This document shows, piece by piece, positions 1 to 8,329 of a stretch of DNA of 14,796 nucleotides (its first letter is position 1; the number at the start of each line of letters is the position of its first letter). Origin of the DNA: Gracilaria caudata (lineage: Eukaryota; Rhodophyta; Florideophyceae; Gracilariales; Gracilariaceae); NCBI GenBank assembly GCA_030374735.1, contig JASCIV010000667.1, positions 1 to 14,796 of the forward strand. Reading direction: 5' to 3'. Below the pieces are notes generated by a model. That model saw only the letters and a program-made list of their open reading frames with translations, did not search any database and was not told the DNA's origin. Made by a program: the position numbers and the translations under genes.

Positions 1-1398
1 GTTTGGTAGATGATTTGTACCAACTGTCTGTACTTGATGTAATACCGACTCAAAATCAGACTGGCGCTCGCCAATTCTCCAGCATACACCGTCAGAATCA
101 CGTCGCTCAGATACATTGGTCGCTCAAGATGTGAAGCAATATCCTGTGCCAAATGCAACCAACTAGCCCAGCTAGGGAACATCAAGTTTGAAAATTGCTC
201 CGTTTCCCTGATTTCCTCGCTGAGCACGCGGTATCGTTCCTCGAATTTGGCGGTGTTGTACCACAACGCGCTCATTCGATTGGGCACGCGCGTGGTTTTC
301 TCGTGAATGAGTATGGCTATGCCGCATGCGGTAGATGGGTCCATTACGTTTCGAAGCGCGCCGCCGTGCGTGTCTTGTTGACCTTCTTCAGAGCCGTATG
401 TAGTAAGAGCTTGTGCCCATTCCTCTTTTGTAGTTATTCTGGTGTTGGTGCGTTGATCCATGACGACACGCTGTTGAAGGTTTCCTTTCTCATCTGTAAA
501 AGGGTCGAGTGCGCTGGGGTCTGTGTGTACAACACTAAGAGTTAGTAGCGGACATACAAAGAATTGTTGAGATTAGGACATACTTACATGAATCGAGCAG
601 ATCAGCGACGTTGGATTTGCGATGTAATCGATCACATCGGAACCTCTCCTCAGGCACAGAGAGGTCGCGACTATTTCGCGGCGAGGTGTCTTGCGTCCAC
701 CACGCCCTCCACAGCGCCACAGCCCACGCCTCATACTCCGGCGTAGGCGTGGCAGGAGACAACGGCAACGCCATATGGAAAAACGGACTGAGATAAGGCG
801 TCCTCTTACTCCACTCATTGTCGAACAATCGGTTAGAAACGCGCAGTTGTTCCAAGCCTTGAATGCAATCGCGCTTGGGAAACATGCCACGCGGGCCGGG
901 AAAGCAAATGGCAAAGTTGTTTTGTAGCGAGGTAAAAGAGGAATGTAACTTGTGGATGGCGAAGTACTGGGCCCAACCGAAGATGTTGCGACCGATGTGC
1001 CATACGTTGAATAGAAGCAGAGCGAGCACAGCGGCGACTTCATCCTGTCGTTCCTTTTCGGCACATTTGATGAGAAAGTAGGCCAGGGAGATGGAAAATA
1101 GCAGTCCGCACGCGTAGGCCAATAGCAAACAGGCGGTGGAGAGGAACAGGCGTCTGGCTACCTCGTTCTTGGTGCGGTACGAGTCATCTATGGCGTCCCA
1201 CACGGCGACAACGGCCCACGGAAGGGCGGTGGCGAGGGTGATGAACAGAATCCACCAGCTGTTGATGAAGGTGCCAAACAGGAACGACCTGGACTCGGTG
1301 TCACACAGCGGGATGGCGGCGGCAGTGTTGTTGACGACGGCGTGGTCGGCGGCAGGTAACAGCGCGGCGGGGGTGCTCAGAAGAAGCGCATGCAGCAT
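1..1398 (-). CDS. Multi-pass membrane protein, unrecognised family, two exons, 3' end beyond the window
   Basis: I do not recognise this protein. The coding parts are 588-1398 and 1-520, read on the minus strand and joined across a 67-nt intron; the frame is still open at the left edge, giving at least 442 residues. The start is the ATG at 1398, with an in-frame TGA a few codons upstream. Residues 1-17 are hydrophobic and Ala/Leu-rich and could be a signal peptide or anchor. Three strongly hydrophobic stretches follow at about 44-67 (Trp-rich, starting FINSWW), 84-110 and 121-148, so it is probably an integral membrane protein. From about residue 150 it is mostly soluble, with two Trp-rich patches. 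Exon 2 alone gives about 172 codons without a stop, in phase with exon 1, which is the main support for the model. It is divergent from the phosphatase gene. A transporter or channel is possible but unsupported. Confidence 0.75.
521..587 (-). other. Spliceosomal intron in the membrane-protein gene
   Basis: Read on the minus strand, the donor is GTAAGT (587 downward), a CTACTAAC branch point follows, and the intron closes at ACACAG (521). The AG of TCTTAG, 5 nt after the branch point, would join exon 1 to a frame that stops within about 35 codons. The next AG, about 20 nt further on, completes a Tyr codon and opens a frame that runs to the window edge. The donor phase is 1. Confidence 0.8.
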
Positions 1399-2346
1399 AT
1401 CTGCAAGTCATGTACGCAACAAGCGCAGCATGGAGAGAGGAAGGAGAGAATGGGAGACGACGCGGGGGAGGAGATGTGGAGTTCAAGTAGGGGTGTCGGT
1501 GCAGCTGTAAAAAGTACAGCGGAGGCGACGACCAGCGACTCATTTAACGGTAGTTTACCGGGTAAGATGCGGCGCGGCAGCACGAGCAACGAGGCAGTGA
1601 CGCGCACATATAAGATGAACTGACGCTTATCATATTTACCTCCAGGCGCCGCCAGTGGAAACGTGCATCGCCGCCAGGCGCGCAACGCTCGCGAAGCGCG
1701 CGGCACAAGCGAGCATTCGCAGCTCGATGACGCTTCGCGCGCGGCGAATCGCACACGCGCAACAGCGCCTCAAGAGCCACATCCATCGCGCCCATTGGCA
1801 CTCACAGCGTGTCACCAAAACCAAGTGACGTGAAACAAAACAAAACCCGCTCCACGTCGGCGTCGTGGCCACGGCCACAACCAGAAGAAAGCGCGCTGGA
1901 AAGAAAGCGCGCTCACAGTGCATTGCTGGCACGAGCCGGATCAGCTCTGGCGCAGCGGCTTGCGGCGGCTGCGAAGGAAGCGCCAAATTTTTGGAGTGGC
2001 GGCGCGGCGAGAGCTGCGCCCGCGCGCCACGCAGCCGTTTTTCGCGCGTGCGCGCTTTTTCTGTGTTGCGCAGTTTTGAGCTTGCTGCGTGTTCGGCGCT
2101 GCGCTGCAGCAAAAGTTGCAGGGCGTGTGCGCTTCCAGTCGCTGCGTGCGCTTCGCTCGTCGTGAGTTTTTGTGTTGCGTGTGGGTGCAAAGTGTGGCGC
2201 GTTTTTGATTGTACGTTGTCGCGTGCGTCCGCGGCTTTGATTTTTGTGGCGAGCGTTTGAGTTGCGCGGTGAGAGTTTGCTGTCGACGTTGTTGCAGCGA
2301 GTGGGCTTGATCGTGCGTGCTTGCGTCTCGCGGAGAACACTTTATC
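1399..2346. promoter_or_regulatory. Divergent intergenic region between the membrane-protein and PP2A genes
   Basis: This 948-bp region separates two divergently transcribed genes and must hold both promoters. It is GC-rich. The part from about 1800 to 2346 has no ATG on the plus strand and turns GT-rich toward the PP2A start, as expected of a transcribed leader. Sites seen: a 12-bp direct repeat AGAAAGCGCGCT at 1886-1897 and 1902-1913; an E2F-like TTTCGCGC at 2040-2047; and an ACATATAAG element at 1607-1615 that is TATA-like but too far from the PP2A start to assign. A GTGAGT at 2162 and a TTGCAG ending at 2297 could bound a 136-nt leader intron, but this is not proven. Confidence 0.6.
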
Positions 2347-3452
2347 ATGTCGGGCGCTGAGGTCGATGCTGCGCCGGCGCCTCCAAAGCCACCCGTCGCG
2401 CCCGTGCCAGCCGCAGCGCCGCCCGCCCCGTCTACCTCCTCCATCACGCTGTCGAACAACGATCTGGATCGTTTTTTGGAGCAACTGTTGTCCGAATCAT
2501 GCAAGCCGCTTGCGGAGGAGGAGGTGAAGAGTCTCTGCGAGAAGGCTAGGGAGATTCTGGTGGAGGAATCGAACGTGCAGGCGGTCAATTGTCCGGTCAC
2601 TGTCAGCGGAGATATTCATGGTCAGTACCATGATTTGCTCGAGCTTTTCAGGATTGGCGGAACTTGTCCGGATACCAATTATCTTTTTATGGGCGATTAC
2701 GTTGATCGTGGCTATTATTCGGTTGAGACCGTCACCGCTTTGGTTTGTCTCAAGGTGCGTTATCCTCATCGTGTCACCATTTTGCGTGGCAACCATGAGA
2801 GCCGTCAAATCACACAGGTGTATGGCTTTTACGATGAGTGTTTGCGCAAGTATGGAAATGCAAATGTATGGAAGTTTTTCACCGACATGTTTGATTACCT
2901 ACCGTTAACAGCTTTGGTAGAGATTAGTATCTTTTGTTTGCATGGCGGCTTGTCTCCGAGTATTGAGACACTTGATCAGATTCGCGAGCTGGATCGCGTA
3001 CAAGAAGTGCCGCACGAGGGGCCTATGTGCGATTTGCTGTGGTCTGATCCGGACGATCGATGCGGCTGGGGTATATCTCCTCGGGGAGCTGGCTATACCT
3101 TTGGACAGGACATTTCGGACCAATTTAATCACAACAACTCCATTACGCTCATCGCCAGAGCGCATCAGCTCGTTATGGAGGGCTACAACTGGTGTCATGA
3201 CCGAAACGTGGTCACCATTTTCTCTGCTCCCAACTATTGTTATCGATGTGGAAACCAGGCTGCCATCATGGAACTAGACGGTATGTTGTTTGATTCCCTT
3301 TTCAACGCTTGTGAATGCGCGTCTCGAATCACGCTTCTGACCTTTTGTTTGCTGCCGCAGAGAACAAGAACTACACCTTCCTACAATTTGACCCGGCGCC
3401 GCGGCGAGGGGAAGATCACGTCTCTCGACGTAGCCCAGATTACTTTCTGTAA
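2347..3452 (+). CDS. PP2A-C: Serine/threonine protein phosphatase 2A catalytic subunit (two exons)
   Basis: This is the catalytic C subunit of PP2A, a metal-dependent Ser/Thr phosphatase of cytoplasm and nucleus that works with scaffold A and variable B subunits. The coding parts are 2347-3280 and 3361-3452, giving 341 residues. The start is the first ATG; the in-frame codon at 2317 is GTG. Residues 1-35 are a Pro/Ala-rich extension. The PPP motifs follow: GDIHGQ (D89, H91), GDYVDRG (D117, with D120 and R121), GNHE (N149, H150), H199 and RAH (H273). Every metal ligand sits exactly 32 residues after its counterpart in the 309-residue animal enzyme (D57, H59, D85, N117, H167, H241), and the chain ends at L341 (L309). 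The YRCGNQAA block shows it is PP2A rather than PP1. The tail is SPDYFL rather than TPDYFL: the methylatable Leu and the Tyr are kept, and Ser replaces Thr304. PP4 and PP6 are unlikely. Confidence 0.97.
3281..3360 (+). other. Spliceosomal intron in the PP2A gene
   Basis: The donor is GTATGT, a CTGAC branch-like sequence lies near 3337, and a pyrimidine-rich tract precedes the acceptor GCCGCAG. Removing these 80 nt joins G to AG as a Glu codon and restores the conserved PP2A C-terminus (KNYTFLQFDPAPRRGE and onward to DYFL). Reading through gives an unrelated tail, so the intron is well supported by family conservation. Confidence 0.95.
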
Positions 3453-4197
3453 ATTGACAAATTTGATTGCTGAGCACCAACACGAGCTGTTTTGTTTTTT
3501 TGTATACCGGCGCTGGGCTAGATACTCGTCGCGCGGCAGAGCGGTGATTTGAACGGGCCAGGCCAGTTGCGGCCTTGTTCATCTCTCGTCACTTGAGCGA
3601 CGTTGTCGCAGATACACAGTTGCAGTTCAAAAGCCTCTTCCCCTTGACTCTTTTGTTGATTACATCGTACAGCCACGCCTCGGTAGCGTAGCACTCGCGT
3701 TTTGACAAACTTCGGAGTTGTGCCTGTACAAGAGTCAGTGCAGCAAGGTCAAGCGGTTTCGGTTTTGTTTGTAACGGCCCTGTGCGCCTGTCTACGGTTA
3801 CAGAGCTTCAGCAAGAAGCCTACAGCAAGCAGGCGGCGACTCGATCCGCGCACCGAAAGAGTCCATCGCCTGTGGAAGATGCAGAGGAATCGTATGATTG
3901 TTGAGACGTTGAGGACGTGGGTGGAGAGACAGAGACCATACAACGCGGAGATTGTAAAACAGTCATTATTTTGGCCCACAACGATCACTTCTCCTGAAAG
4001 CGTTTATCCCCAGGTTGGGATAATAACCAGGACGCGTGTCGGACCCTAACGGCGCTAGCAGAGGTGAGCGAAAGATTGTGCTTCATCACCCCACCATCTC
4101 CGCTCACAGCAGACTTTTTCTGGCTTGTCCCTGGAAACATTCTCTCAAAAGCTCTCTCCGTCACCCGCACGCTATCGAAGCTTTATCAGACGGAACC
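3453..4197. other. Intergenic region between PP2A and the SAC3-domain gene
   Basis: These 745 bp must contain the PP2A 3' UTR and the promoter and leader of the next plus-strand gene. Open frames inside it begin at TTG or GTG, not ATG, and resemble nothing I know. TAA TAA at 4021-4026 closes the frame that later becomes the SAC3-domain protein, so that protein cannot be extended upstream without splicing. I see no tRNA, repeat or clear core promoter. Confidence 0.5.
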
Positions 4198-6660
4198 ATG
4201 TCTTCCAACGGCTCCGGCAGCCGTCGTTTTGGGGAGTCGTTCTACCAGATCATAGGAGGCGGACGCGGTGGTGGCCGTGGTCGCGCTCATGCCAGGGGTC
4301 GCGGCCGGGGTCGAGGTCGTGGCCGTGGCCGTGAGAGCCAGTTTCATCGAAACGACCGGAACGATTGGAATGAACAGCAACAACAACCCCGTAACACCCC
4401 GTACCGCGACTCTGGAAGCGATCGTACACTTCCAGAAAAGAGAAGACGCTATTTTAGCGACGCCATCACTCCACGTCCGCCCTCTCAACCTCCACGTGAT
4501 TTGAATCACATTCCGACGGATGAGCCAGTGAGTGAACCAGTACAGCAACCCCCTGTTGAGGACATTAACATGCAAAGGAGACGCAAAGACAAGCGCGTTC
4601 CGCGCGGAGGTTTCATTCCGAAAGTGGATAAAGAACAAGAGTATCAAATTGACTTGTACTGCGACATCTGTGAACTATCCTTTTACGATCCGTCTGCCAA
4701 GACATCTCACGATCGAAGCAAAGGTCACCACAGGCAGTACCAACACCTGAGGAATTGCGGTCTTCTAGATGAAGATGGTAAACGAAAGGAAGAACCGATC
4801 TCGGAGGAAGAGTTTCGCAATCAAATGACCGCTTCTCAAACGAGGAAACAACTGGAAGAAAAACTCTCGAGCAAAAGTGCAATGTTCAGTGAGGAGGATC
4901 TTAGCAAGTGGCCTAGAGAATTCAAAGACTGGGCGATTCGTTCTCTTCAAAATGCCGCTAAACTGGCTCGTTCCGAGAGAGATAGTAGAATCAACGCCGC
5001 TGTTCGTACTGAGATTCGCTCTGTTTATGATCATCATTACAAGCACTGCACGCTACGCAGGGAACCCTGGTGTCAGAGACCGCTTGCCACTGGCGAGTTG
5101 TACGGAAAGATCGATGAGATGAAATCAAAGGTGCTGGTGGTTCATGAAGACCAACTTGTAAAACGACCGCCGCCTCCCCAAAATGACAGTCATGATTCAT
5201 CTCCACCACCGAAACCTCCTGGTTCAGATTCCGGCACCGGTGCAGACGACGTTGAAATGACAGACGAGCCCAGCAGAGGGTTGCATGTACAGAGCTCCAT
5301 GCTTGTTGATGAGCAACAGAGCGAAGATTCGACGCGGAACCCTCAAGGTCATGCACCTGGGAGGTATTATCATTCTCATTATGAGTATCAAGAATCAAGT
5401 CCAAAACAGAGACGAATTGACGGGCCGGGTCGAGGTGGATACTCTGGAACAACCATGATGGCATCCGGACCACGAGCAAGGCCTCCAAGTGTACCCTGTA
5501 ATCCTTATGCTGCATATAGATCTCACTCGATGCCAATAGAACAACCAAGAGTTCCGGAAGAAGACACCCCTAGAGTCAAAGAGCATGTCGTACATTGGGA
5601 GATGTCACAAGAATCACAGGATCGTCAACTTGCGTGCAAGGTCAGGGTTGACAAACATTTCTATTTAACCAAGTGCCAAGAGCGCTTTGGATCTTCTCCA
5701 AGCTGGTGGGAACCAGCTGGTGGTATAGTTCGAAGTGGTGATGAGATTACATTACTCCTAGAGCAAGTAGAATGTTTGAAGAACCAGTATGAGAGTGGGG
5801 AATACGAGTACCAAAAACTTTGCGCTGAACTCACGGAGGTGGTTACAAAGTTAAGAAACCGCGGAACCAGAGTGGGTACAGTTCTTGAGTGTATTCGAAT
5901 ACAGATTTGCGCCGCACTACAGATGGGTTCTTTCAGAGATTTCGCGAAGTATTGTTCAGATCTCATGAAGGAAAGCAAACGCGTGACTCATTGGGGAGAT
6001 TTCGAGTGTGAGTTTGTGGGCCATTGGCTTCTGTCCTTATTATTTTTGTACGTTAAGGATAACAGTCGCATTCATGCGAGGAGAACTCCTCAAACAATGA
6101 TTCGAGTCGCTGAAGAGATGCGTTGCTTCCCAGTTGGACAGCGTTTACTACACGATATGCGAGTATTTGAATGCTCACAAGCACTAAAAGCCGTGCTCAG
6201 CAACAACTGGATCTACTTTTTTGATCGACTCGGAAAGAGTGTAGTTCACATTGCCACTAATGGTCGAACAAGACAGGTCATGGAGGGTCTGATTCCTTTC
6301 ATGAGAGAGAGAGCGCTCGTTACTATGTTCAAGAAGAGCGCTTGGAATGAAAGTCCGGTATACTCTTTGCCGAATATGGTCCCCCTGGCAAGTGTGATGA
6401 GATTCTTGGGATGGAATCAAACAGATGAAGACCCTGCGTTTGGTGCAGACGAGGCAAGGCGATTTATGGCTTCGTTGCCATACAATTTCGTCATATTAGG
6501 AAGTGATGTTCACGATCGTTCAAGCGCCTACGTTCGTGCGGACGAAGAAGAGGTTCAGCTTCAAGGTTCGGACGTGCCCATCGACATTGATGCTCTTCTT
6601 GTGTGGAGTGGACGAAGTTGCTCGACGATCGCGCGGCCACGTTCAGCAAGCAATTGTTAG
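4198..6660 (+). CDS. SAC3/GANP-domain protein with RG repeats and U1-type zinc finger (Thp3/LENG8-like)
   Basis: This is a single-exon protein of 820 residues. The start is the first ATG; the frame is open back to 4027 but without another ATG. Residues about 20-46 are a Gly/Arg repeat typical of RNA-binding proteins. Residues 155-177 form a U1-type zinc finger (C155-x2-C158-x12-H171-x5-H177), a fold that binds double-stranded RNA or occurs in spliceosomal proteins. The middle (about 320-520) is Pro/Ser-rich and probably disordered. The C-terminal third (about 520-790) is helical and matches the SAC3/GANP pattern: a QYESGEYEYQKLCAEL-type start, then ALKAVLSNNWIYFFDRL and a closing winged-helix-like part (LASVMRFLGW). 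SAC3/GANP proteins act as PCI-like scaffolds in mRNA export; the Thp3/LENG8 branch acts in transcription elongation and splicing. The assignment to that branch is by inspection. The last 25 residues are non-conserved in appearance and could reflect an unseen intron. Confidence 0.85.
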   Translation: MSSNGSGSRRFGESFYQIIGGGRGGGRGRAHARGRGRGRGRGRGRESQFHRNDRNDWNEQQQQPRNTPYRDSGSDRTLPEKRRRYFSDAITPRPPSQPPRDLNHIPTDEPVSEPVQQPPVEDINMQRRRKDKRVPRGGFIPKVDKEQEYQIDLYCDICELSFYDPSAKTSHDRSKGHHRQYQHLRNCGLLDEDGKRKEEPISEEEFRNQMTASQTRKQLEEKLSSKSAMFSEEDLSKWPREFKDWAIRSLQNAAKLARSERDSRINAAVRTEIRSVYDHHYKHCTLRREPWCQRPLATGELYGKIDEMKSKVLVVHEDQLVKRPPPPQNDSHDSSPPPKPPGSDSGTGADDVEMTDEPSRGLHVQSSMLVDEQQSEDSTRNPQGHAPGRYYHSHYEYQESSPKQRRIDGPGRGGYSGTTMMASGPRARPPSVPCNPYAAYRSHSMPIEQPRVPEEDTPRVKEHVVHWEMSQESQDRQLACKVRVDKHFYLTKCQERFGSSPSWWEPAGGIVRSGDEITLLLEQVECLKNQYESGEYEYQKLCAELTEVVTKLRNRGTRVGTVLECIRIQICAALQMGSFRDFAKYCSDLMKESKRVTHWGDFECEFVGHWLLSLLFLYVKDNSRIHARRTPQTMIRVAEEMRCFPVGQRLLHDMRVFECSQALKAVLSNNWIYFFDRLGKSVVHIATNGRTRQVMEGLIPFMRERALVTMFKKSAWNESPVYSLPNMVPLASVMRFLGWNQTDEDPAFGADEARRFMASLPYNFVILGSDVHDRSSAYVRADEEEVQLQGSDVPIDIDALLVWSGRSCSTIARPRSASNC
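4255..4335 (+). repeat. GC-rich RG-repeat coding tract
   Basis: The stretch is built from near-repeats of a GGCCGTGGTCGC-like unit and encodes about 27 residues of almost pure Gly and Arg, interrupted once by HA (AHARG). It is an in-frame low-complexity tract within the SAC3-domain gene, likely prone to length variation and a possible substrate for arginine methylation in the protein. Confidence 0.8.
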
Positions 6661-6729
6661 AATTAGATCGTGCAAGTCTTTCATCCCATCAAGGCAGAGA
6701 CAGGCGCATGGTCTGAATCGATGTCGGCT

Positions 6730-7083
6730 TTACTGATAGTCGGCTTGTTCTTGTTTGGGATACGTGCAATTGAGGTTCAAGTAGCGCACCTCCTGAAAAT
6801 AGTTGCGCCTGTATCCCCCTCCAAGGAGAACTGACCCTATGTCGCGATTATATCTCCAGAAACGCGGAAGAAAACTTGTTTGAACCAAACAAGAACTGTG
6901 GTTGCGATCAATAGAAAGTCGTCGACGATTTTGCTCTTTTGCGCGCACCAGTGGATATGCTCTCATTTTGACTGTTGACCGCAAAGCAACTTGGCGCTGA
7001 CTCATCGCTGCCGTCCACGCAAACCCTTGTATATTAATGGAGCAAGCGCTAACATTTTCATTTGACGCATTGTAACAAAACAT
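6730..7083 (-). CDS. Hypothetical 117-residue ORF, weak support
   Basis: This ATG-started ORF lies on the minus strand, tail to tail with the SAC3-domain gene (70 bp between stops). The product is basic, rich in Arg, Asn and aromatic residues in its C-terminal half (for example SFLPRFWRYNRDIGSVLLGG), with a second Met at residue 27 that could be the start of a 91-residue form. I recognise no domain, signal peptide or membrane segment. It may instead be part of a 3' UTR or non-coding RNA. Length alone barely exceeds what chance allows in a window of this size, so it is listed only because nothing else explains the region. Confidence 0.22.
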   Translation of the reverse strand: MFCYNASNENVSACSINIQGFAWTAAMSQRQVALRSTVKMRAYPLVRAKEQNRRRLSIDRNHSSCLVQTSFLPRFWRYNRDIGSVLLGGGYRRNYFQEVRYLNLNCTYPKQEQADYQ

Positions 7084-7198
7084 TTGTCAACAATGCTCCT
7101 TCAACAGTGTCTCTGGGTTACGCGCCTGCAACTTACTAAACTTTTATTAGGCCTTCTTCTTTGCGGACAACAGCCTTCAATTAGTACTAGGTTGAAAT

Positions 7199-7222
7199 AA
7201 ACCTTTCCCGAGAGAAAGGTTT
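7199..7222. repeat. Perfect 9-bp inverted repeat (hairpin)
   Basis: AAACCTTTC at 7199-7207 and GAAAGGTTT at 7214-7222 are exact reverse complements around a 6-nt loop, CCGAGA. It lies in the non-coding region downstream of the SAC3-domain gene, directly after an AATAAA at 7195-7200. It could be an RNA hairpin in a 3' end. It does not match the histone stem-loop. Confidence 0.6.
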
Positions 7223-8329
7223 CTCTCTTCAAGAATGCTAATAACCTATGGGGATGCTTCTTGATCAAATCATGAAGACTTAATTCCGTCGCTCAGCAAC
7301 TGCTGTTGTTTGTCAAAGGACATTTTAGCACTATGTGCTCTGTATCCTTTTTCACATTTGTACCGCGCTCAGCATCTCCTTCCTCCTCCTGTTTATGGAA
7401 ACGGCACGTTGATTTTCCCTTGCACGCGGGTTTGCTAAAGACTCAACATCTCAAACGCCTCTGGTTCATATAGGATGCTATTGTGTGGAGATTCGGACCC
7501 TGTCTTGTGAATTCATCAGGCCTGCTCGTTGACAAAGTAAAAACGATTGTACGGGAGCACTTAGTCCTACTACTATGTAGTTTTCTGTTGACCGATCGTA
7601 TCAATCATATATTTATTGTGTCTATACATCTTTACCAGCAGATTTACTATGCATCTGGGCATCGCACTTTTCAAATCATAGCTGAGTCTGGAGTGTTTGC
7701 ACGTGATCTTACAAAGTATCTTTCATGTGTAGGTGGGTTGCAGCGACAAAAATTCTGCGACGCACAAACAACCTGCCTTTCTTGCGGCGACAGAATCGTT
7801 TTCGGGACAGGCAGCGTTTTAAACGTTCTCTCCGAGTAACAGATGAGACATGAGTGATATAGCCGTCAATTATATTATGTGAGCTATCGAGCTCAGCTCA
7901 GGTCCTGTCCAGCTGTGTTTATAAGTGTATGGCATCTATATAGAGAGATCATTTTGTTCAAGACAGCGTACTTCGCTATCTATGAACTTGAACTAATCCA
8001 GGAACATTGATTTGATAAGAAAACTGAACAATTAGTCCTAAAGTAATGGAAGGACGAAGGTGATAAGCATCGGTAGCGAAGCGTCGTACGTTCGAAAACA
8101 CCTGAGAGATATAATACCTTCCCGTCGTAGCCCTGTGAGTGTAGAACAGCTACTGATTAGTAGTTAGTGTGCGACATAGAGGTTTTATAGGTTGTTGGGC
8201 CCTTAGCAAACCTACGCGGACGAGGAATTAGCGTACGCATTTCACAGAGAGAGAGAGTTCTGAAAGAAAATTCAACTTTCTTTATGGACTGTGGCATGTT
8301 TGCAACCCGTAACTTGCTTGAAAGGAGCT

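Larger units (their letters stand above)
6661..8329. other. 1.7-kb region without a convincing gene, between convergent genes
   Basis: The 3' ends of the SAC3-domain gene (plus) and MCM2 (minus) face each other across this region. Composition is lower in GC than the genes. It holds a minus-strand 117-codon ORF (6730-7083, listed separately), a 9-bp perfect hairpin at 7199-7222, and a plus-strand open frame at 7474-7842 that has no ATG at all and so is unlikely to be a gene by itself. I looked for tRNA T-arm signatures and for U1, U2, U5 and U6 snRNA core motifs and found none. Confidence 0.5.

Noticed and set aside
1809..2260. Plus-strand open frames upstream of PP2A
   Set aside because: There is no ATG in the region; the apparent starts are GTG or similar, and the products are low-complexity Ala/Arg/Cys.
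1636..2600. Long minus-strand open frames opposite the PP2A leader and start
   Set aside because: They are Arg/Ala-rich products of GC-biased DNA that overlap the PP2A coding region and promoter; no domain is visible.
2317..3552. Continuous 411-codon reading of the phosphatase gene
   Set aside because: It starts at a GTG and reads through the 80-nt intron into a non-homologous tail; the spliced form restores the exact PP2A length and C-terminus.
3670..3720. tRNA-like CCTCGGTAGCGTAG near 3680
   Set aside because: It resembles a D-arm, but no T-arm or closing acceptor stem follows at the right distance.
3702..4049. Plus-strand 116-codon open frame between PP2A and the SAC3-domain gene
   Set aside because: It starts at TTG, with the first ATG near 3879 leaving only about 57 codons; no recognisable motif.
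4036..4197. Extension of the SAC3-domain protein upstream to 4036
   Set aside because: The codon at 4036 is GTG and the only in-frame ATG before the RG region is at 4198; TAA TAA lies just upstream.
7474..7842. Plus-strand open frame with a CxxC pair near its end
   Set aside because: It contains no ATG, and no clear splice partner is visible; the length is within chance expectation.
8070..8110. tRNA-like GTTCGAA near 8090
   Set aside because: The flanking bases do not form a T-stem, and no anticodon or acceptor stem can be drawn.
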